Origin: Prosthecobacter sp. SYSU 5D2
GTDB taxonomy: Bacteria; Verrucomicrobiota; Verrucomicrobiia; Verrucomicrobiales; Verrucomicrobiaceae
NCBI RefSeq assembly: GCF_039655865.1
Contig: NZ_JBBYXL010000012.1
Span: 62,001 to 126,000 of the forward strand
Direction: 5' to 3'
Length of the DNA stretch: 64,000 nucleotides
Positions 34,763-47,700 of this stretch are shown here, in pieces. The notes beneath the pieces are model-generated. The model was given only the letters and a program-made list of their open reading frames with translations. It was not told the origin of the DNA and made no database searches. Each line of letters begins with the position of its first letter. Position 1 is the first letter of the stretch. Made by a program: the position numbers and the translations under genes.

Positions 34763-37501
34763 CTAACCGGTGGTCCGCAGTCCTGAAGCAAGAGCATTGA
34801 CTGAGATCAGCAGATCCGGCAGCATGGCTTCAGCGCCTTCCGTTTCCCCAGCGGCCAGGCAGGCACGCCATTCGCGGAGAAGATTTACCTGCTGATGGTG
34901 CAGCACCCGCAGCGGCTCCTCCCGGATGTCCAGGGTATAGGCCAGGCGCGGACGGCGGTCCGCAAAGGTGCCCTGGAAGATGTCCTCCAGCAGTTCCCGT
35001 GTGCGGGAGTATTCCGCCAGGATGCTGCCCAGGAAGGCCTCGCGCACCATGTCATCCGGAACCAGGCCCGCATACAGGCGCATGAGGTCCGGGTTGGCAC
35101 TGACCAGGGAGCTTTCGATGTTGGTCAGCACGTATCGCAGGAAGGGCGAGCCTCGAAGCTGGGTGCGCAGTTCCTCAAAGGCGGCATTGTCCTCGGCACG
35201 AAGCTTCTCCAGAGCCGAACCCGCCCCAAACCAGCCTGGCAGGTAAAAGCGGGACTGCGTCCAGGAAAAGACCCAGGGAATAGCGCGGAGATCATCCAGC
35301 GTGGCCTGGCCGGTGCGGCGGCTGGGGCGGGAGCCGATGCGGGCATGCTCCAGGGCATCAATCGGGGTGGCTGCACGATAGAATCGCATGAAATCCGGTG
35401 CGTGCAGCAGACCGCGATAAGCATCGCGGCTCCAGTCCGCCAGCCGGTCCATGGTGGAGTGGATGGCCAGAGGCTCACTTTTGACATGCCGATGGCGGGC
35501 CGTCGCAGCTGCCGTGGAGGCCATCAGCAGCTCAATATTATAAACGGCAGAACCCAAATGCGCATACTTCTGGGCGATGGTCTCCCCCTGCTCCGTCATG
35601 CGCAGCCAGCCGCCTAATGAGCCTTGTGGCAGGGCCTCCATGAACCAATGAGTGGGTCCCGCCCCACGGCCTACGGTGCCACCCCGGCCATGGAAAAACA
35701 CCGGATTCACGCCATGCCGGGCACAGGTGGCAGCGAGGGCAGTCTGCGCACGGTGCAGCGCCCACTGGCTGGCCAGGATGCCGCAATCTTTGTTAGAATC
35801 CGAATAGCCCACCATGATCTGCATCGTGGTCTTCTCCTTTTTCAGGCTGCGTTTGGTGACGGGATGGGAGAGGAACTCCTCCACAATGCCAGGCCCTGCC
35901 TCAAGGTCGTCCATGGTTTCAAACAGGGGCGTGACGGGCAGCGGACAGCGCAGGCCATCATCCGTCCATTCGGTCAGGCCGGCCTCACGGGCGAGGATGT
36001 AAACGGTGAGAAGGTCCTCGACATTTTTGGTCATGGAAACAATGAGGGCGCCCAGGCCCTCCGGTCCGTCTTTGGCCAGGTGGGAGGCGACGACACGGTA
36101 GCAGGCAAGAACAGTATCCGCTTCCGGTCCGGCCTTCATGCCGGGGGCCAGGAAGGGACGCGGGGAAAGCAGCTCTTTTTCCAGGAAGGCGCGTTTCTCA
36201 GTGAGCGGCCACTCGCTCAATGGCCGGTCATCCATGAGGCCGGCGGTGCGCATAAGCTGGCCGAGCGCTTTCTGATGGAATTCAGAATTCTGGCGGATGT
36301 CCAGGATGGCGGAATGGAAGCCGAAGGCCTGCAACTGGCGGCGAAAGGGAACGATGAACTCATGAACGAGCGTACTGGCACCCACGGCCTCCAGGGACTG
36401 CGCATAGGCAGTGAGGTCCGTATCCAACTGCGAAGCCAGGGTATAGGCGGCGGGGGAAGCAGGCTTCTCCATGGCCAGCACGACCTTGGCCCGCATGAGG
36501 TAGATGGCGGCGCGCCAGGGCTCCTCCTTGTTGCGCTCCAGGATGTAGGCATGATCCACACTCGGCTCGGCCTGGATGTCCGCAGTGAGACGTGCGACCA
36601 GTTTTTCCAGAACCTCCGGTGTTTTTTGGAAGAGGGAGCTGAGAGGAGACTGGAAGCCCAGGGCCTCCAGGGAGCGGCGCTGGATGCGGAGGGCATTGGC
36701 ACGAAGGGAGCACAGCGAGCGCTCGGTGACCTCTGCGGTGACGAAGGGGTGGCCGTCGCGGTCGCCGCCGATCCAGGTGCCAAAGCGCAGCAGCGGCGGC
36801 AGGGCATCCACCTCTGCCGGATCATATCCCGCAGTCACCCAGGCCTCGCGCAGATGGACGTGGGCGCGGGAGAGGGCCTCCGGGAAGACCTCACGCAGGT
36901 AATGCATGGCGTTTTGAAGCTCCGCATCAATGGTAGGGCGGGTGACGTGGATCTCCCCGGTGCGCCAGAGGTTTTCCAGGCGGTTTTCCAGGTGGCTATG
37001 CAGCCGGGCCTGCTCACGCGGCGTGTAGGCCGGGTTCTCGTGGCGGTTCATCAGGCTGTAGATTTCCAGGTGCAGCTCGCGCACGGTTTCCCGCTTGGCC
37101 TCAGTAGGGTGAGCGGTCAGAACGGGCTCCACCAACACCTGACGGAGAACTTCCAGCAGCTCTTCCTGGCCGAGACCGAGAGCCTGCATCTCCCGAAGAT
37201 TGTCCGGCCAGAGACCTTTTTCCGCCTCGGGGCCGCGATCTTTTTCACGCAGGCGGCGCACCTGGGCGGCAGCGCGCTCCTCCACGATATTGAGCATCTG
37301 GAAGGCGATGGAGTATGCCTGGCCGAGAGCACGGTCCGGGGAGTCTCCCACATCTTCGCATTTTCCAGCCCAAGGCAGCTTTTCCGCCAAAGCGGGCTCG
37401 CCCAGACGGCGGAGCACGTTGGCAAAAGCATCCATCAAAAATTTCAGTTCCTCTTCAAGGAGGCGGAAGCCAAGCTCCCGCAGCGGGTTGGTCGGTGTCA
37501 T
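34763..37501 (-). CDS. ppc: Phosphoenolpyruvate carboxylase
   Basis: Fixes bicarbonate onto phosphoenolpyruvate to give oxaloacetate, refilling the TCA cycle. 912 residues, the full family length. Catalytic motifs: VLTAHPTEAKRETV (His in the first signature), GYSDSNKDCG, FFHGRGGTVGRGAGPTH (second signature) and ALEHARIGSRPSRR. The C-terminus ends in LASGLRTTG, near the usual NTG end that carries the inhibitor site. The N-terminal 140 residues are helical as expected. Single-gene unit. Confidence 0.97.
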   Translation of the reverse strand: MTPTNPLRELGFRLLEEELKFLMDAFANVLRRLGEPALAEKLPWAGKCEDVGDSPDRALGQAYSIAFQMLNIVEERAAAQVRRLREKDRGPEAEKGLWPDNLREMQALGLGQEELLEVLRQVLVEPVLTAHPTEAKRETVRELHLEIYSLMNRHENPAYTPREQARLHSHLENRLENLWRTGEIHVTRPTIDAELQNAMHYLREVFPEALSRAHVHLREAWVTAGYDPAEVDALPPLLRFGTWIGGDRDGHPFVTAEVTERSLCSLRANALRIQRRSLEALGFQSPLSSLFQKTPEVLEKLVARLTADIQAEPSVDHAYILERNKEEPWRAAIYLMRAKVVLAMEKPASPAAYTLASQLDTDLTAYAQSLEAVGASTLVHEFIVPFRRQLQAFGFHSAILDIRQNSEFHQKALGQLMRTAGLMDDRPLSEWPLTEKRAFLEKELLSPRPFLAPGMKAGPEADTVLACYRVVASHLAKDGPEGLGALIVSMTKNVEDLLTVYILAREAGLTEWTDDGLRCPLPVTPLFETMDDLEAGPGIVEEFLSHPVTKRSLKKEKTTMQIMVGYSDSNKDCGILASQWALHRAQTALAATCARHGVNPVFFHGRGGTVGRGAGPTHWFMEALPQGSLGGWLRMTEQGETIAQKYAHLGSAVYNIELLMASTAAATARHRHVKSEPLAIHSTMDRLADWSRDAYRGLLHAPDFMRFYRAATPIDALEHARIGSRPSRRTGQATLDDLRAIPWVFSWTQSRFYLPGWFGAGSALEKLRAEDNAAFEELRTQLRGSPFLRYVLTNIESSLVSANPDLMRLYAGLVPDDMVREAFLGSILAEYSRTRELLEDIFQGTFADRRPRLAYTLDIREEPLRVLHHQQVNLLREWRACLAAGETEGAEAMLPDLLISVNALASGLRTTG

Positions 37502-37639
37502 TCGATGGAACCATTAGCAGGAAGGATGCCGGGGGGAAATGACGAATGCAGATTGTCTGGTGACGAAACGGAGATTTCCGCCCGGGCCATGACTCTGGCC
37601 CTTGCTCCCGTGCGTGTGCGCTTCATATCTGTCCGGATC

Positions 37640-38716
37640 ATGTCCCGCCAACCCCACTACGATATTCTCTCCCTCGGTGAAGTTTTGCTGCGTCTTGACC
37701 CAGGTGAAGGCCGGGTGCGCACGTCCCGCCAGTTCACCACCTGGGAAGGCGGAGGCGAATACAATGTGGCGCGGGGCGGCAGGCGCTGCTTCGGCCTGCG
37801 CACGGGCATTCTGACGGCCTTTGCGGACAATGAAATCGGCCGCTTGATTGAAGACCTGATCCTCCAGGGCGGGGTGGACACCAGCCTGGTCAAATGGGTC
37901 CCGTATGACGGTATGGGCAAGCGTGTTCGCAATCCCATCAATTTCACCGAGCGCGGGTTTGGTGTGCGCGGTGCCAAGGGCAGCGTGGACCGCGGGCACA
38001 GTGCGGCCTCCCAGTTGAAGCCGGGCGACTTTGATTTCGACCATCTTTTCGGCACCCTGGGCTGCCGCTGGCTGCACACGGGCGGTATTTTTGCCGGCCT
38101 GTCTGAGTCCACTGCCGAGCTGACCATCCAGGCCTGCGAGGCCGCCAAGCGCCATGGCGTGACCGTGAGCTATGACCTGAACTACCGCCCGTCGCTCTGG
38201 CAGGAGCGCGGCGGTTTTGCCGGTGCCCAGGCACTGAACCGGAAGCTGGCACCGTATATTGATGTGATGATTGGCGTGCTGAGTGATGAGCCACCCGTGG
38301 CCAGTTCCGTGGCGAGTGATCCGAACGACATCTTTGCAATCGAAGACTCCAAGCTCCGCCCGGCGATCGAGCGGCTGGTGGGTGAATACCCGAACCTCAA
38401 AACCGTGGCTGCCACCCTGCGCCGGGTGCATACCGCCAGTGTCAATGACTGGGGCTCCCTGTGCTACCACGAAGGGAAGTTTTACCGCAGCCGTAACTAC
38501 CCGCGCTTTGACATCCTGGACCGGATCGGTGCCGGGGACAGCTTTGTGGCCGGACTTGTGGCAGGACTGCTTTTGGAAAACGACCCGCAGAAGGCGGTGG
38601 ACTACGGTGCTGCCCACGGAGCCCTGGCCATGACCACCCCTGGAGACACCAGCATGGCGACTCTGATTGAAGTGCAAAAGCTAGCTGAAGGTGGAGACTC
38701 CAAGGTGCAGCGGTAA
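37640..38716 (+). CDS. PfkB-family sugar kinase (KdgK-like)
   Basis: 358 residues from MSRQPHYDILSLGE. It has the N-terminal PfkB pattern LSLGEVLLRLDPGEG, the sugar-binding GGGEYNVARG, and the C-terminal signature DRIGAGDSFVAGLVAGLL with the catalytic Asp. Overall it resembles 2-keto-3-deoxygluconate kinases, which phosphorylate KDG in uronate and alginate/pectin catabolism. Substrate assignment is tentative. The very long open frame upstream on this strand is only a shadow of ppc. It converges on the giant gene. Confidence 0.88.
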   Translation: MSRQPHYDILSLGEVLLRLDPGEGRVRTSRQFTTWEGGGEYNVARGGRRCFGLRTGILTAFADNEIGRLIEDLILQGGVDTSLVKWVPYDGMGKRVRNPINFTERGFGVRGAKGSVDRGHSAASQLKPGDFDFDHLFGTLGCRWLHTGGIFAGLSESTAELTIQACEAAKRHGVTVSYDLNYRPSLWQERGGFAGAQALNRKLAPYIDVMIGVLSDEPPVASSVASDPNDIFAIEDSKLRPAIERLVGEYPNLKTVAATLRRVHTASVNDWGSLCYHEGKFYRSRNYPRFDILDRIGAGDSFVAGLVAGLLLENDPQKAVDYGAAHGALAMTTPGDTSMATLIEVQKLAEGGDSKVQR

Positions 38717-38735
38717 TCGTCATTGATTCGCCAAC

Positions 38736-41700
38736 TCAAGGTTCGCGATACCCCGGCACGGCGGCGGGAGTGACCAGGAACCAGGCGCGGCTGGCTTCAA
38801 AGAGAGGCTGGATGCTGATGTCCGTGCCATCGGCTTCATCCAGCCAGAGGGAGTCAGGGTTGTGCAGATAGAGGCTGCGGTAGCTGTTATCTCCCGGAGT
38901 GACATCGCCCTTCCACAGGCGCAGACGGGTGGACTGCTCCGGCGTGCCGGAGGCTGTGAATCCGGCCTCAGCAGTCAGGCCCAGGGATTGCACGGTATGA
39001 GTGACAGGAAAACCGCTGCCGACAAGCTGCATTCCTGCCGTGACAGGACGGGCAAACGGGGTGCTGCGCACGGCTCCTGTGAAGGTGACCGGGACGCTGC
39101 CGTTGCGGATATGGACAAACAGACCTTCACCGGGGGCGATGGTGCGTGCAGCACCACCCTCACCCTGCCAGCCATCGCCCGACATCCAGTGGGAGGCAAA
39201 GCTGCCCGTGGCAGGATCAAAGAACAGCAGGCGGTCAGCCGTGGATTCATCCGTCCCTGACTGCAACGCGTCCGCCGGGAACAGGCTGCCCACCGTCCAG
39301 TGTGGCCGCACGGCGATCCGTGCTCCGGCGAGATCAGGGATTGCGGTTTCAAAGGCCAGGGCACTGTCCGTAGTGGCCTCTTCATCCAGTTCAAACCGGC
39401 GCCCCGTGTGCTCACCACTGAGGACTTCAAGATAATAGGTATGGCCGGCTTTCAGCAGAGATTTCACACCCTGCGGGTCGGTGCCGCAGAAGACATCCGG
39501 GGCCAGCAGCGGCATGGAGAAGCTCTGCTGTGCAGTGAAGTCACGGCGCAGCCAGGCCTGGGCGGTTGAGGTCACTGCCGCTTCAGGCACTCCGTTGAGA
39601 TCAGCGTCCAGGCTCACTTTCAAACGCATGAAACCAAGCTCTCCCAGGCTGCCCACGTCCGTGAACCGCAGGGTTTCCGTCCCGTCATTATTCTGGCTGA
39701 TGACAGGGATTTGAGTGAGCGGCGCCCAGCTCCCGCTGCGCAGGTCTGCACGGGTTTCCATCTGCTGGACAATGTCCGGCCGGCCGCCGCTGGGGCGGAT
39801 GACCACGGCATCCACCCGACCGGTGGCCGCATCTGTTTGCAGGAAGAAATGCCGCGTCTGCAATCCCGATGCCGGGTTCGTGCCGAGCGCGTATTCCAGC
39901 AGGTTGGCCGCGCCATCCGCATCCAGGTCTCCTTCCGGCGGACCGATGTCACGGGAAGCGGACTGCCAGGTATCCGATGTGGAAGGCACATGCATGGAAG
40001 ACTCTTCATTAGACCCCATGGCCATTGTCATGGCTGGAGGCTCATCACCGCCGACGGGAACAAAGCCAAGGTCCACTGTCAGGTCGGTATCGAATTCATA
40101 GAGTTCATCGTCGAAGAAGAGGAACCCTGTCTCACCATTGTCATCACCCGGGGCCTGGTCTGCCAGAACGGTGAAGATGGCGGTGCGTGCACCATCCGTT
40201 TCCACAGTGCCTTCGGTATAGGCGTCCTGGCCGGCATCATCATCCACAAAGCTGACATCGCTGTTCGGCGTGGCCACAGATGATGGGACATGGCCTTCCA
40301 ATGGGCCGCCACCGGTGAACTGGCTGGCGTCCACACGGATATGATAGGAGCCTGGAGGCATGCTGAAGTTGTAAAGCCCGCCATTATTTGTCACCGCAGT
40401 GGCCAGCGGCTCCGTGGCTTCTGGAGCATTGGACCAGAGTTCAACCGTCACCCCATCAATGCCCAGTTCTGTATCTGGATCGTAGATGCCGTCATCGTTG
40501 TCATCACTGAAGACCAGGTTGCCAACATCCACCTGGGGGACGAATCCAAAGTCACGGGTCAGGTCCGTGGAGGCATCTTCTCCAACAGTGGCATCATCAG
40601 CGTCACCGCCCAGGCCATTTTCCGCCTCGCCCGCTGGCGAGGCCGTGGCACTCAGGTCAAAGACCGCCGTGCTGATGCCATTGGAGGCAGGGGCAAAGTC
40701 ATCCAGGCCGTCCTCCCCGGTATAATCATCACCCACGGAAGCACCCACCATGCTGACCTTCCGGTGCAGCGGATTTCCCGACAGGAAATGGTAGAAGGGC
40801 ACATGCAGGAAGTATCGGCCAGGGGCCACATCGGTGATGAGGTAGAAGCCGTCCCCATCTGTGATGGCAGAGCCAGCAGGGAAATCAAACCCAGGATACT
40901 GGCCCTCTTCATACAGTTCCACGGTTACATTGGCTACGCCTTCTCCCTCATCCGCCTGGCCGTTGGCATTGCTGTCAATGAAAACCAGGTTGCCTACCGA
41001 AACGAGCCTGGAGAAACCGAAGTCCACCGTCAGATCCACATTGGCATCATTGGAATCATCCATGAAGGCATCACGGCCGAACTCTCCAGAGCCGTTCACA
41101 GGCTCCTCTCCGGGAGTCAGATTGATGACGGTGGATGAGACGCCGAACAGCGTGGGTTCGTCATCGCTGCCATTTTCATCCACATTGTCATCCAGACCGT
41201 TGTCACCGCCCTGTCCGGGGATGGACTTCCAGGCGTGCAGCGGCTTGCCTTCAGCAAACTCGCTGACGGGGATGTGTACAAAGTAGTCTCCAGGGGCGAG
41301 GCTGCCAAAAAAGTAGATGCCCTCATTGGCTGTCACCGTGGTGGCCACGGGTGTGGCGGTCAGCGGATCTGCGTCTTCAGTGAAAAGCTCCACGGTCACA
41401 TCATCCACGCCTTCACCCGCATCATAGACGCCGTTGGCATTGCCATCCAGGAACACCAGGTTGCCCAGGCCCATGGCATCGGGGTTGGTCTGGATGAATC
41501 CGAAGTCAATGGTGAGATCGAAATTGTCGTCATCTAAATCATCCATGTCATTGTAGAGACCTGTCTCCGTATCCTCATCGGTGGGGGATCCGTCCACAGC
41601 CAGGGTAATGACCCGGCTGCTGATGCCGTTGACCATGGGGTTGGGGTCATCAATGCCATCTTCTCCCTCGTCGTCATCACCAGGCCCCACCTGGGCGCCT

Positions 41701-44700
41701 GCCACAGAGACGGTCTGATAAAGCGGCCGTCCGATGCCAAACTCTGACGCAGGAATATGCACGATGTAGCTGCCAGAGCCCAGATAGTCGAAGAAGTACC
41801 GTCCCCCGTCAGCGGTCGTCGTTGAGTAAACCGGGGCTGTGGCACCGGGTGTCTGCCCTTCCAGATAGAGCTCCACCCTCACGTCATCCACGCCTTCATC
41901 GGCATCGGCCACGCCGTTGTTATTGCTGTCCAGGAAAACAAGATTTCCCAGACCCACAGGGCTTTGGAAACCAAAGTCCACAGTCAGGTCCACCGCAGCA
42001 TCATTTTCATTGTCGCTGTTTGCATTCACACCCGTTTCACCGGTGGAATCCGTGGGTGCGCTGCCAGGGAAAAGACTCAGGATGGATGTGCTGACACCCT
42101 CCACGGACGGTATCCCTTCATTGAGGCCGTCCTCACCCACGTCATCATCACCTGCCAGGCCTTCATTGATGCTGCTGCGCTGATAAAGCGGTGCGCCTTC
42201 TGCAAACATGCTTTTCGGCACATGCACGATGTAACTGCCCGGACGGATGAAGTCGAACAGATACAGGCCGCCATTGGCCGTCACGGTAGTGGCCGTGGGT
42301 GTATCCATCCCAGGCTGCTGCTCAGAGTTGTAAAGCTCCAGGCTGATGCCGTCCAGCCCCTCACCTGGATCATAGCGTCCATTGCTGTTGGCATCGAAGA
42401 ACACCAGGTTGCCCACAGCCACAGGACGGAAGAGGCCAAAGTCAATGGTCAGGTCCGTGTTGGCATCATCCTCATCATCATCCGTGGAGCCAAAGCCGGT
42501 CTCGGTCGTATCATTGGTCGGCATGCTGTCACGGGTCAGAACGACCCTGCCGGTGCTGATGCCTTCAGTCGTCGGATTGGAGCCGTCCAAAGAATCCTCC
42601 CCCTGGTCATCATCCCCGCTCTGCACACCTTCGAGGCTGAAAAGCCCCCGGAGCACGCCTGAAGCCAGGAACTGGCCGGCAGGCAGGTGGACGAAATACT
42701 GGCCCTGCCAGAGCTGGTCGAAAAGATACTTGCCGCCGCCCGCAGTCATCGTCGAAGCCAGCGGCTGGTCCACACCCGGCTTCTGGCCCCAATAATAGAG
42801 TTCCACGGTCACACCGTCCACGCCTTCACCATTGTCAAAACGACGGTTGCCGTTCTGATCATTAAAGACCAGGTTGCCAATGCCCATGTAGCCCGGCTCC
42901 ACAAAGCCAAAATCCACGGTCATGTCGCCATTGGAGTCACCGATGTAGTCATCCAGGTCTCCGCCGCTGCCCATCTCTGCTCCGGTGATGCCATTGCCCA
43001 CGGGCTCCGCACCCGGTGCCAGGGTGATAATGGGGCTGACGGTTTCTGAATATGCCTCCGCCTGAATGCCATTGTCATCGTTATCCACCTGGTTGTCCTC
43101 CTCCGAGGTGATCGGGGTGCTGAAGCCGGACCCGGCCAGTGGCAGACCCTCAGAGAAATTGATGGCCGGAATTTTCACCTGATAGCGGCCGGGTGCCTGG
43201 CCGGAGAAATAATAGGCCCCGCGCTGGTCCGTATAGGTCCAGCCCAGGCGCACTTCAGCACCGTTGTTCAGGTTGTCGTCGGCATCGTGCCACAGCTCCA
43301 CCCGGACACCCGGGATACCCCGTTCACCGGGATCGAACTGGCCGTTGGCATTGGCATCATTCCAGACCAGGCTGCCGATGGAGACTGACTCAGGAAGGCT
43401 GACAAAAGGCCGTCCAAAGGCCAATGAACGCGGGCCGGACCAGATCTCGTTGTTAGGCCCGGGTGGCGTCGGGATGGGTGCCTCGAAGATTCTCACCGTG
43501 CCGTTGGGAGCATCTGCCAGGTCCACTTCCACCAGGGCCCCTGTGGCGTAGCTGCCGCCAACGACCGGCTTGCTCCAGTTATAGCCGGCCACGTAAAGCC
43601 GCCCGTTGCCAGGATTTATTTCAATGTCACGCGCCTCCACCGCGCCCATGCCGGCGGAATCAATCGTGGCGACAAGCTCAGGCAGACCAGGTGATGCAGG
43701 CTGGGTGAGATTGACCCTGAAGATCTCCCCGTCCAGACGGTTGACGCCGTAGAGAGTGCTGCCGTGGATATCAATGCCGGAAATGATGGAGACCGGCTCA
43801 CCGCCAGGAACCATGTTCACCAACTGGGCGTCAGTGACGATCACGTTCAGCAGTGCGCCGGTGGTGGCACTGTAGCGGCGCACCTCACGTGCCCCTCCAT
43901 TTTGGATGACTGCATACAGGTTTCCATCAGGCCCGAAGTTAAGATCCTGGATGCCAGCCTGGCTGAAGAACGTATGCGGAGCTGTGCCCATGGGCTGGCC
44001 AGGGGTGCTGCTCAGCGGACCATGGAACCGGACCACACGCTGGCCATTGAGATCCACCACATAGAAGTTGCCGTCAGGCCCGATGGCAAAGGATTCGATG
44101 AGACTTACATTGGCGGTGTCATTGACCAGCACCACGCCCTGGTCCGCCCCGGCGGGATTGATCTTGCGCAGGTTGTTGCCTCCAAAGGCAGCCACATAGA
44201 AGTTGCCGTCTGGTCCAAGCTCAATGTCATAGGGGACGTCAAAAGGATTTCCATCTCCCTGGTTATGCCCGGTTCCAAACGGATGATGGAAGACTCCCTT
44301 GAACTGACGGCTCACGGGATCATAAACCTGGATGCTGTCATCGTGGGTCGTTGAGACATAGGCCGTGGGAAGCACGTTGCACAGACCAAAGTCCACGGTG
44401 GTGTCCGTATAACCCTCGTTGGAATTTTCCTCCCCAGGCTGGAGAGTGATGACCGGGCTGTAAATCGAGCCACCGGCGATCTGATGTCCGTTGTCATCGT
44501 TATCAACGCCGTTGTCTGTCATCACCGTTGAGCTGCTGGAAAGCGGGTGTGACTGGGGCGGCACCGGGATGCAAACATAGTACTGGCCAGGCTGCAGAGC
44601 CATGAACCCATACTGGCCGCCTGCCGTGGTGGTTGTGCTGCGGAGCCGCACATCGTCGGTCCCGCCGATCAGGCCATCGGCACCTGGAGACCAAAGCTCG

Positions 44701-47700
44701 ATGGCAACGTTATCAATGCCCGGCTCTCCGTCATCACGCTGGCCGTTGTCATTGCTGTCCTGGAAGACCAGGCTGCCCATGCCCATGCCGCGGAAGAGTC
44801 CAAAATCAATGGTGAAGTCCGTGTCCGGATCTTCGTCCTCGACGACAGGTTCTGTCCCGATGGCCAGTTCAAACACAGGACTGAAGATCACCGTGCCAGC
44901 CCCGTCTGGCTGGGAGGCGGCGTTATTGTCATTGTCCACACCATTGTCCAGATTGACAGGACTACCGCCAGGCAGCGGGTAGAGAGCGGGAGGAAGAAGC
45001 CGCACATAATAATGACCGGGAGCCAGGCCGGCGAATGCGTATGAGCCATTGTCACCGGTCGTCTGCGCACTGCCCACCTGGGTATCCGCATTCTGGCCGC
45101 TGCCGCCGATGGCCATATCCGCACCCGTCCTCCAGAGCTGCACCGTCGCACCTTCCACGCCTGGCTCACCGACATCGCGCAGGCCATTGAGGTTGACGTC
45201 ATTGTAAACCAGGTTGCCCACTGAAAGCCCCCGTACGGACAGGCTGAATTCCCAAAGGGTGGAACATCCGTAGGCATCGGTCACATTGATGGTGAAGGAG
45301 GCCGTGGTGGTCGCGCTGGCCTGGCCGGTGATGATACCACCCGCCGTCAGGCTCATGCCGGATGGCAGCGATCCGGATTCGATCACCCAAAGGTAAGGGC
45401 CGGTGCCGCCGTCTGCCGTCAGTTGCTGGCTGTAGGCCGTGTTCACGTAAGCCACTGGCAGTTCCTCAGGCGTCACGTCAATCAAGGGACATGTGCTCAT
45501 GAGAGTAAACTCACGGGTGGTGGAGCAGCCGCAGGCATCCGTCACACGAACCGTGATGGTGCTTTCGACGGCCACAGTGGGCACGCCGGAAATGCCGCCT
45601 GTCGGGGCCAGGGAAAGGCCTGATGGCAGGGTTCCTGCAGCGAGAGTCCAGGTATAAGGAGCCAGTCCTTCAGAGGCCTCGAGAACCTGAAGATAAGTTT
45701 CTCCAACCACCGCTTCTTCAAGCTCCTCGGTCACCAGGTAAACCGGGGCGCAGGCAATTGGAATGGTGTATTCGGCAACCGCCGCACAATCATTGGCATC
45801 CGTCGCGCGGAGGGTGAAGCCAGTCGAGTCCGTACCGCACAGCGGTGTGCCGATGATCCGGGCGCTGGCACTGGTGGCTCCAACAGTGCTGTCCGTGATC
45901 TGGAGGTTGCGCACAGTGGCAAAGGTATTGGCCACCTGCATCGCGGCCTTGTTCAGGTTCGCTCCACCTTTGATCCGCAGTTTGACCGCACCAGGCGCGA
46001 CCTCGTCAGGGGTATTAAAGGTCAGGTTGACGGTGCCGCTGGTGGCGCCACTGACCATTTGCTGGCGAAGGTTGATGACACTGCCGGCCGATTGTGAAGC
46101 CACAGGGTTTCCTGCTCCATCAAGCAGTTCAACCGTAAACACCGGGGAGATCTCCGAATCCGGTTCAAGCAGCCCGTTGCTGCCATCCACCAGGAAGCTG
46201 ACGGTGTAGCGTGTATCCGGCTGCAATTCAAAGAGGGCATCGTCTTCATCAAAGGTCGCCGTGGCCTCCCAGGTGCTGACGATGACGTCATCACTCTCAA
46301 GCTGGGCCAGCAGGCTGGAGGAATTGTTGCTGATCTGGAACCGCAATGCGGAACCGTCCAGCGCGGTGCGCGCACCGGATTCCTGATAAATCAATCCCGA
46401 CAGGCCATGGCTGACGCTGACTCCGCCCGTGGCACGGAGGCTCCAATAACCCACCTGGGACGGACCAGCAGAACCGCCGTAACTTTCTGAAGATGGACTC
46501 GCCGTCGGTGGCACGACGGAGACCGACCCAGGAGGGGAGAAGATGCTGTCGTAAGCGGTGCCGGAACCGACAAGTTTGCTGTCGCCATGCACAAGCTGAA
46601 GACCGGGAGGGAGTGTGCCGCTGACGACACTCCACACATACGTGCCCGTGCCGCCTTGGGCATTCAACGTGGTATCGTATTCCACCCCCACACTGCCAGG
46701 TGGCAGCGATGAAGGGGTCATGGTGATCACCGGACAGCCCACTGCAAGCGTGAGGCTGGCATCCTGAACACAGCCGCGGGAATCCGTGATGCGGACGATA
46801 AAGGTGTAGCTGCCAAAGGCATTCGTCGCCGGTGTGCCCGAGAGGACACCACCCGTGGACAGGGTGATTCCATCGGGCAGATTTCCACTGACGGTTTCCC
46901 ATTCATAAGGCCCGACGCCACCGCTCGCTGTCATCGTTTGGGAATAGGGGCTGTCAGGAGTACCCGTGGCCAGGACCGCCGGGCCGACCGTAAAGACCGG
47001 GCATGCCACAGGCAGCACATAAGCCTTCGTGGCGGTGCAAGTGCTGCCGTCAGTCACCCTGACGGTGAAGTTATAACTTCCAGCCGGGGCAGTGACCGTT
47101 CCGGACAGCACCCCGCTGGAGGAAAGCGAGAGACCGGAAGGCAGAGAGCCGGCGGTGACCGCCCATGCATAGGAACCGTTGCCGTTTGTCGCCGTCAGCG
47201 TCTGCGTATAGGCCACATTCTGGCTGGCCACGGGCAGACTGGCCGGGGAGATGGCAATGGCAGGGCAGTTGACGGTGATGCTGTAAGACCTTGTCCCTGT
47301 GCAACCGACACTGTCAGCAGCGCGGATGATCACACCATAACTGCCTGGCGCGGCGGTGGGAGTGCCGCTGAGTACGCCACCAGAAGTCAGGGCCATGCCG
47401 GCAGGCAGGCTGCCACCGGAGATGGAATAGACATAGGGACCTGTGCCACCCGCAGCGGTGACCGTCTGGGACGCGTAGGGGGCAAATTGCTGCGCGGCAG
47501 GCAGGCTGCTCGGAGTGAGAGTTATGACGCCGCACTGCACCCGCAGGCTATACGCCCGGGAGGCTGTACAACCGTAACCATCCTCCGCTCTGACGGTGAA
47601 GTTATACGTCGCCGGGCTGGCTGTGGGAGTTCCGCTGATGACACCTGCGGAAGAAAGGCTGAGGCCGACGGGCAGACTGCCGGTGGTGACGCTCCAGGCA

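Noticed and set aside
35624..37639. Long plus-strand open frame upstream of the PfkB kinase
   Set aside because: It is the shadow of ppc on the opposite strand; only the part from 37640 encodes a recognisable protein.
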